Below are positions 24,071 to 28,738 of a stretch of DNA of 28,738 bases, one piece after another. The DNA lies in contig CAZOWW010000079.1 of the NCBI GenBank assembly GCA_964583765.1, forward strand, positions 1 through 28,738, read 5' to 3'. The stretch comes from CAZOWW01 sp964583765 (lineage in GTDB: Bacteria > Actinomycetota > Actinomycetes > Actinomycetales > Kineosporiaceae). The notes under the pieces were generated by a model. That model did no database searches, had not been told where the DNA came from, and saw only the letters and a list, made by a program, of their open reading frames with translations. How positions within the stretch are numbered: the first letter of the stretch is position 1; the number at the start of each line of letters is the position of its first letter. Both the position numbers and the translations under genes were made by a program.

Positions 24071-25528
24071 TCACGGAGTCTCCTGGTCCCGCCACGCTGC
24101 CGGGACGCGGGCGCCGGTGACCGCCTCGGCCAGGCGGGACACCGCGGGCACGATCTGGTGGTCCGTGAGATTCCCGTACCCCAGGACGAGCGCCCCGTCG
24201 AGAGTCCGGTTGTGCACGCGGTACTGCTCGATGCAGGCGATCCGGACGCCGTGCCGGGCGGCCGACTCCACCAGGGACTCCCCCACCGCTCCCGGGGCGG
24301 TCGGACCGCGCCCCGGCTGGACGAGCAGGTGCAGGCCGGCGGCTGCCCCGGACACCGTGGAGCCGGGCAGGTGGTCGGCGAGGGCGCCGAGGAGCAGGTC
24401 CCGCCGGGTGCGGTAGCGCGTGACCGCTCCCCGCAGGTGACGGTCGTAACCTCCCGACTCCAGGAAGTCCGCGAACGTCAGCTGGTCGATGATCGAGGGG
24501 GCCGTCCGGCCGGAGTCCGTCTCGCGCAGCCGCCGTGTCCAGCGGGGTGGCGTGGCGAGCCAGCCGATACCCAGCCCCGGGGACATGGTCTTGCTGAGCG
24601 AACCGGCGAGGGCCACCCGGGCGGGATCCATGCCCTGGACGGTGCCGATCGGGCGGCGGTCGTAGCGGAACTCGGCGTCGTAGTCGTCCTCGATGATCAA
24701 GGCGTCGACCCGACGGGCCCAGCCGATCAGCCGGCTGCGGCGCTCGGGGGCCAGCACCGCCCCGGTCGGGAACTGGTGGGCCGGGCTGATGACGACCGCT
24801 CGCACCCGGGGGCACCGGTCCAGGAGGTCGGTTCTCAGCCCGTCCCGGTCCACGGGGACGGGCGCCACCTCCAGGCCGGCGCGAACGACCACCTCCCGCA
24901 GGACCGGCCAGCCGGGATCCTCCACCGCGACCGCCCGCACCCCGACCGCCCGCATCAGGGGGCACAACCGCGTGATCGCGTCCGTCACGCCGTGGCAGAT
25001 CGTCAGCTCGGACGGGTCGAGGACGGCGCCACGCACGCGACGCAGGTAGGCGGCGAGCACACGGCGCAGGTCCGGGTCCCCGCCCGGCACCGGGTACCCC
25101 AGGCGGGGATACGGCAACGCCGCCGTGGCCGTGCGCATCGAGGCCAGCCAGCGGGTACGCGGGAAGGCCCGGAGATCCGGCAGGCCGGGCGCGAGGTCCA
25201 GCCCGGCCGTGAGGGCACCGGGCGCCGTCGGGGTCGGAGCAAGGGAGGGTGGCTCGTCGCGCCAGCTCACGCGGGTGCCCGCGCCGACCCTCGCCTCCAG
25301 GTAGCCCTCGGCGACCAGTTGCGTGTAGGCCTCGGTCACGGCCCAGCGCGAGCACCCCAGGTCGACGGCGAGCATGCGGCTGGGCGGCAGGGTGCTCGCG
25401 GAGGCCAGCACGCCGTCACGGATCGCCGCGCGCAGGGCGTGGGTGAGCCGGAGATGGAACGGACCGGGTGGCGAGAACTCGAGGTCGAGCAACGTGCGCC
25501 AGGCGAGATTGGACTGTGATCGCGGCAT
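24071..25528 (-). CDS. MocR/PdxR-type transcriptional regulator (GntR HTH + aminotransferase-like domain)
   Basis: 485 residues from ATG 25528. An N-terminal GntR-type winged helix (~20-90; LPPSRMLAVDLGCSRWAVTEAYTQLVAEGYLE, given here in parts as LPPSRMLAVDLGCSRW and AYTQLVAEGYLEARVG) precedes a fold-type I aminotransferase domain (~110-480). The PLP-binding lysine is Lys313 (AGSLSKTMSPG), with the DDYDAEFRYDRRPIG strand before it. MocR proteins use PLP or an amino-acid adduct as effector and usually control a neighbouring gene for PLP, amino-acid or amine metabolism. It is divergent from an aldo/keto reductase, with an inverted repeat between them. The start lacks a strong ribosome-binding site, so it may be leaderless. 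Confidence 0.92.
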   Translation of the reverse strand: MPRSQSNLAWRTLLDLEFSPPGPFHLRLTHALRAAIRDGVLASASTLPPSRMLAVDLGCSRWAVTEAYTQLVAEGYLEARVGAGTRVSWRDEPPSLAPTPTAPGALTAGLDLAPGLPDLRAFPRTRWLASMRTATAALPYPRLGYPVPGGDPDLRRVLAAYLRRVRGAVLDPSELTICHGVTDAITRLCPLMRAVGVRAVAVEDPGWPVLREVVVRAGLEVAPVPVDRDGLRTDLLDRCPRVRAVVISPAHQFPTGAVLAPERRSRLIGWARRVDALIIEDDYDAEFRYDRRPIGTVQGMDPARVALAGSLSKTMSPGLGIGWLATPPRWTRRLRETDSGRTAPSIIDQLTFADFLESGGYDRHLRGAVTRYRTRRDLLLGALADHLPGSTVSGAAAGLHLLVQPGRGPTAPGAVGESLVESAARHGVRIACIEQYRVHNRTLDGALVLGYGNLTDHQIVPAVSRLAEAVTGARVPAAWRDQETP

Positions 25529-25543
25529 CGCATTGGATCGTAG

Positions 25544-25564
25544 TCCCTGACCAATCCTCAGGGA
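25544..25564. promoter_or_regulatory. Inverted repeat between the MocR-type gene and the aldo/keto reductase, candidate operator
   Basis: TCCCTGA (25544-25550), a 7-base centre CCAATCC and TCAGGGA (25558-25564) form a perfect palindrome in the 88-base divergent gap. Position and symmetry suit control of both genes by the MocR-type protein. An overlapping ATTGG/CCAAT pair is also present. Confidence 0.5.
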
Positions 25565-25616
25565 GACTGGAGCCGGAACAGGTTCGACGAGCCACGACGA
25601 CAGCCGGAGGAAGCAC

Positions 25617-26576
25617 GTGCGGCAACGAATCATGAGTGATGGTCGGGTCGGTCTGAGGGTCAGCGAGCTGTGCCTGGGCACCATGTACTTCGGCTACCGG
25701 ACCGACGAGCGGACCGCGTTCGCGATCCTGGACCGGTTCCTCGACGCCGGTGGGACCTTCCTGGACACGGCGAACAACTACGGTCAATGGCACGGCGACG
25801 CCGGTGAGAGCGAGCGGGTTCTCGGGCGGTGGCTGCGGTCCCGGAAGGCCGCCGATCAGGTCGTGGTCGCGACGAAGGTCGGCGCGCGCACGCTCACCCC
25901 GGGTGACCCGTCTCCGGAGCACTGGCAGGGGCTCTCCCGGGAACATGTCCTGGCCGATGCCGAGACGAGCCGGCGCAACCTCGGCCTCGACCGGCTCGAC
26001 CTCTACTACGCCCATATCGACGACCGGGGCACCGCCCAGGAGGAGACGGTCGACGCGCTGGCAACCCTGGCGGAGTCGGGCACCGTGGGACTCCTGGGCT
26101 GCAGCAACACCACCACCTGGCGGATCGAGCGGGCGCGGTCGATCGCTCGTGCCGCGGGGCGCCCCACCTACTCCTGCATCCAGCAGAAGCACACCTACCT
26201 GCTGCCGTTGCCCGGTCGACGCCAGGGGAACCTGGTCGGTGAGGAGATGCTCGACTACGTCGAGTCCGAGGACCTGACGCTGCTGGCGTACTCGCCGCTC
26301 CTTGCCGGGATGTACGCGCGGGACGAGCAGCCGTCCGGGGAGTACCGCCACTCGGTGAACGCCGAGCGGCTGTCGGTGTTGCGTGAGGTCGCGAAGGAGC
26401 TCGGCGCCGCCCCGGCGCAGGTCGTCCTGGCGTGGCTGCTCGCGAGTTCCCCGTCGGTGATCCCGGTGACCGGTGCCAGCACGGTCGCCCAGCTCGACGA
26501 ACTGCTGGGGGCGGTGGACATCGTCCTGGACGGCGAGACCATGGCCAGACTGGACACGGCCGGCCGGACGGCGTGA
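25617..26576 (+). CDS. Aldo/keto reductase
   Basis: 319 residues from GTG 25617, preceded by GGAGG at 6 bases; ATG 25632 is a weaker alternative. NAD(P)H-dependent TIM-barrel oxidoreductase. The catalytic tetrad is visible: Asp50 (FLDTANNYG), Tyr55, Lys87 (VVATKVG) and His133 (LDLYYAHIDD). C-terminal motifs SPSVIPVTGAS and LDELLGAVDIVLD match the cofactor-binding end of the family. The substrate cannot be predicted. The divergent MocR-type regulator with a shared palindrome suggests control by pyridoxal phosphate or an amine, so pyridoxal reduction is one possibility. Confidence 0.93.
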   Translation: MRQRIMSDGRVGLRVSELCLGTMYFGYRTDERTAFAILDRFLDAGGTFLDTANNYGQWHGDAGESERVLGRWLRSRKAADQVVVATKVGARTLTPGDPSPEHWQGLSREHVLADAETSRRNLGLDRLDLYYAHIDDRGTAQEETVDALATLAESGTVGLLGCSNTTTWRIERARSIARAAGRPTYSCIQQKHTYLLPLPGRRQGNLVGEEMLDYVESEDLTLLAYSPLLAGMYARDEQPSGEYRHSVNAERLSVLREVAKELGAAPAQVVLAWLLASSPSVIPVTGASTVAQLDELLGAVDIVLDGETMARLDTAGRTA

Positions 26577-26580
26577 GGCG

Positions 26581-26602
26581 GGCCGGGCGGCTCAGCCTGG
26601 CC
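26581..26602 (+). terminator. Weak hairpin after the aldo/keto reductase
   Basis: GGCCGGGC and GCCTGGCC enclose a 6-base loop with one G-T wobble, 5 bases after the stop. Confidence 0.35.
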
Positions 26603-26648
26603 GGATCATGAGGTGCGCCCCTGTGCCACCCGTCCGAGAATCAGCAGC

Positions 26649-27293
26649 GTGTCCACCGACCCGCATGTTGCTCCGGTCTTCCCGAGTTCTGCGCTGATCA
26701 CGATCGACGTCCAGCGGGACTTCCTCTCCGAGAGCCCTCACGGCATTCCCGGCACCACCGAGATCCTCCCGCGGCTGACCCGGCTGGTGGAGGCCTTCCG
26801 GGCAGCCGGGCTTCCCGTTGTCCACGTGGTGCGGCTCTACCGCTCTGGGGGCGCCGACGCCGACCGGGTGCGCAGGAGCCTGCTCGCCTCCGGGGTGCAG
26901 TTGGTGGTCCCCGGCTCCCCCGGAAGCCAGCTCGCGGACGAGGTGCTCCCGGCCGGGTGCCCTGCGCTGGACCCCGACTTGTTGCTCTCCGGCGGGGTCC
27001 AGCACCTCGGATCCCTCGAATTCGTGGTGTACAAGCCGCGCTGGGGCGCCTTCCACCGCACTCCCCTGGAGCCACTTCTCCACGAACAGGGCGTCGACAC
27101 CGTGGTCGTCGCCGGGTGCAACCTGCCGAACTGTCCGCGGGCGACGCTCTTCGAGGCCAGCGAGCGGGACTTCCGCGTGGTCGCGGTCGTCGACGCGCTC
27201 TCCCGCGCACGTCCGGAGGCACTCGAGGAGCTGTCCGGGATCGGCGTCACCCTGATGGACGTCTCGGCTGTGGTCGAGGCCCTGCGCGGATGA
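26649..27293 (+). CDS. Isochorismatase-family cysteine hydrolase
   Basis: 214 residues from GTG 26649; an in-frame GTG at 26613 is an alternative and neither has a strong ribosome-binding site. The catalytic triad of the family is in place: Asp20 (ITIDVQRDF), Lys129 (VVYKPRWGAF) and Cys162 (AGCNLPNCPRATLFEA). A Cys at 157 also sits in the usual cis-peptide loop. Members hydrolyse amides, imides or vinyl ethers (nicotinamide, N-carbamoyl compounds, isochorismate); the substrate here is undetermined. It lies on the same strand as the aldo/keto reductase, 72 bases downstream and behind a weak hairpin, and is convergent with the diguanylate cyclase (15-base gap). Confidence 0.88.
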   Translation: MSTDPHVAPVFPSSALITIDVQRDFLSESPHGIPGTTEILPRLTRLVEAFRAAGLPVVHVVRLYRSGGADADRVRRSLLASGVQLVVPGSPGSQLADEVLPAGCPALDPDLLLSGGVQHLGSLEFVVYKPRWGAFHRTPLEPLLHEQGVDTVVVAGCNLPNCPRATLFEASERDFRVVAVVDALSRARPEALEELSGIGVTLMDVSAVVEALRG

Positions 27294-27308
27294 GCGGTTG
27301 ACCGGAGC

Positions 27309-28738
27309 TCAGAGCGTTGTCGCGGTCGGCAGCTCGGACTCGTCGGTGGACAGGAGGATCGCGCGGTTGCGGCCGAGTTGCTTGGCCCGGTAGAGGGCCT
27401 GATCCGCGGCCAGCAGCAGGCTGGTCGGGTCGCGGTCCAGGCGGGGGCGCACGACGGCGATGCCGATGCTCGCGGTGACGGTCTCCGCGATGTCGGAGGT
27501 GGCGTGCGGAATGGCCCGGGTGGCCAGGGCGGCCTGGAATCGGAGGGCGACGGTGCGACCGGCGCCGGCCTCGCCACCGGGGAGGACGACGGCGAACTCC
27601 TCGCCGCCGTATCGGGCCACGAGATCGTCGGGGCGGCGCGCGGACTCCCGCAGGCAGTCGGCGACCGCCCGCAGGGTGGAGTCGCCGGCGATGTGTCCGT
27701 AGTGGTCGTTGTAGGCCTTGAAGAGGTCGACGTCCACCATGAGGGCGACCATGGGCCGGTCGAGGAGCGCCTGGGCCTGCCAGTGCTGGTTCAAGTGCTG
27801 TTCGAGCGAGGAACGGTTGGCGATCCCGGTCAGGCCGTCGCGCATCGCGATCGTCCGGAGCTCCGCGTACGAGGCCTGGAGTTCGGCCGTCCGGATCTCC
27901 ACCGTCCGCTCCAGGCCCGCCGTGTACGCCTGCAGGGCCCGCCGGTTGAACACCCCGTCCAGGGCCCGGGCGAGGTCGGCGTGGCGTCCCTCGGCGACGG
28001 CCCGCTCGGAGTCCTCCCGTTCAAGGATCAGGTGGCCGTACTCGCGATCGCCGATCGTCAGGGAGCACACGACGGGCAGCCCGTACGCCAGTTGATCCTG
28101 GAGCGAGTCGGGCAGCAGTTGACGGGCGGGGAACGGCTCCTCGGGGCAGGGGTGGGTGGTCCCGTCCCGGTAGTCCAGCAGGAGCCGGACCATCTCGGCG
28201 CGGTGGGCAAGGTGCGCGGTGGTGTCCGGTGCCTCTCGGGTGAACAGATCGACGGGCACCGCCGACAGATCGCCGCACAGATCGGATCGAACGGTGATGA
28301 AGCAGCGGCGTAGCTTCAACCAGCGCAGGGAGGATTCGAAGGCCTCGATCACGTCGTCCAGGGTCTGGCCGGCCAGGGTCCTGCGGGTGAGGCCCTCCGC
28401 GGCGTCCTGGTGGTTCATGTACGACTGGGCGGCCTCGACCATGCGCAACGCGTCGGAGAGTTGTTCGGGATCCGAGCGGGGAAACAGGGCCGTCGAGTCC
28501 CGGACCACCAGTCTCGAGGGCACCTGCAGACCCTCGGGCACCACGGGCAGTCCTGCGGAAGCCGCGGGTCGGGAGAGGGCGGATTCGTCCCTGGCCAGGA
28601 TCTGAGCCACCAGGACCTCGGCGGCCCGTCTGCCCTGTCCGATCAGATCCTGATCGACGGTGGTGAGCCCCGGCCACTGCAGTGTCCCCTGCTCGTTGTC
28701 GAACCCCGTCACCAGCACATCCTCAGGAACCCGCAACC
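27309..28738 (-). CDS. Diguanylate cyclase with LacI-type ligand-binding sensor (5' end outside window)
   Basis: About 476 residues are visible; the frame is open to the right edge. The first visible part is the end of a LacI-type ligand-binding domain (RVPEDVLVTGFDN, then WPGLTTVDQDLIGQGRRAAE), nearly the same as in the kinase at 9594. A middle GAF-like module (QTLDDVIEAF, LRRCFITV, LLLDYRDG, LLPDSLQDQL, DREYGHLILE) and a coiled coil follow, then a GGDEF domain at the C-terminus. The active site is intact: DGLTGIANRSSLEQ, VDVDLFKAYNDHYGHIAGD and RYGGEEFAVVLP, with an RPDD inhibitory I-site five residues before GGEEF. No membrane segment is visible. Expected to synthesise c-di-GMP under control of a cytosolic ligand. 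The missing N-terminus decides whether it has a DNA-binding helix-turn-helix. Confidence 0.92.
   Translation of the reverse strand, partial: LRVPEDVLVTGFDNEQGTLQWPGLTTVDQDLIGQGRRAAEVLVAQILARDESALSRPAASAGLPVVPEGLQVPSRLVVRDSTALFPRSDPEQLSDALRMVEAAQSYMNHQDAAEGLTRRTLAGQTLDDVIEAFESSLRWLKLRRCFITVRSDLCGDLSAVPVDLFTREAPDTTAHLAHRAEMVRLLLDYRDGTTHPCPEEPFPARQLLPDSLQDQLAYGLPVVCSLTIGDREYGHLILEREDSERAVAEGRHADLARALDGVFNRRALQAYTAGLERTVEIRTAELQASYAELRTIAMRDGLTGIANRSSLEQHLNQHWQAQALLDRPMVALMVDVDLFKAYNDHYGHIAGDSTLRAVADCLRESARRPDDLVARYGGEEFAVVLPGGEAGAGRTVALRFQAALATRAIPHATSDIAETVTASIGIAVVRPRLDRDPTSLLLAADQALYRAKQLGRNRAILLSTDESELPTATTL

Overview
The window is high-GC DNA with GTG starts, GTGA/ATGA gene overlaps, threonine-rich secreted proteins, a SigE-family ECF sigma factor pair and small two-helix membrane proteins. 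This points to a free-living, secreting actinomycete; the genus cannot be resolved from the sequence alone. No rRNA, tRNA, insertion sequence, prophage or CRISPR array was seen. Codon use is uniform throughout, so it reads as chromosome rather than a mobile island. No stretch above 300 bases lacks a gene.

Layout. (1) 1-5129, minus: a giant Ser/Thr kinase - AAA ATPase - helical repeat - GAF - GAF - GGDEF fusion, cut by the left edge. (2) 5349-8519, plus: a secreted, membrane-tethered surface protein built of Big_9-like Ig domains. (3) 8795-9348, minus: two small membrane proteins. (4) 9594-14191, plus: a two-gene operon. The first gene is a cytoplasmic histidine kinase with a LacI-type ligand-binding domain. 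The second is a REC-PAS-GGDEF(degenerate)-EAL response regulator. (5) 14318-15208: a DUF1963/YwqG-like protein. (6) 15371-18867: two tandem copies of an ECF sigma / membrane anti-sigma cassette. (7) 19087-22310, minus: an OmpR-type response regulator, its sensor kinase and a secreted CBM2-type protein, divergent from a DUF2079 membrane protein (22431-24035). (8) 24071-26576: a MocR-type regulator divergent from an aldo/keto reductase. (9) 26649-27293: an isochorismatase-family hydrolase. (10) 27309-28738, minus: a diguanylate cyclase carrying the same LacI-type sensor as the kinase in (4), cut by the right edge.

How it fits together. Most of the window is signalling and envelope genes. Three loci make or break c-di-GMP: the Ser/Thr kinase-GGDEF fusion, the LacI-type-sensor diguanylate cyclase, and the kinase/EAL phosphodiesterase operon. 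The kinase and the second cyclase share both a ligand-binding module without a DNA-binding domain and a GAF-like middle module. My inference is that one class of small ligand, sugar-like by family precedent, tunes c-di-GMP in opposite directions through a synthase and a phosphorelay-controlled hydrolase. The duplicated sigma/anti-sigma cassettes have almost identical sigma factors but diverged sensors, which suggests two envelope inputs converging on one regulon. These two architectures are the most noteworthy things here.
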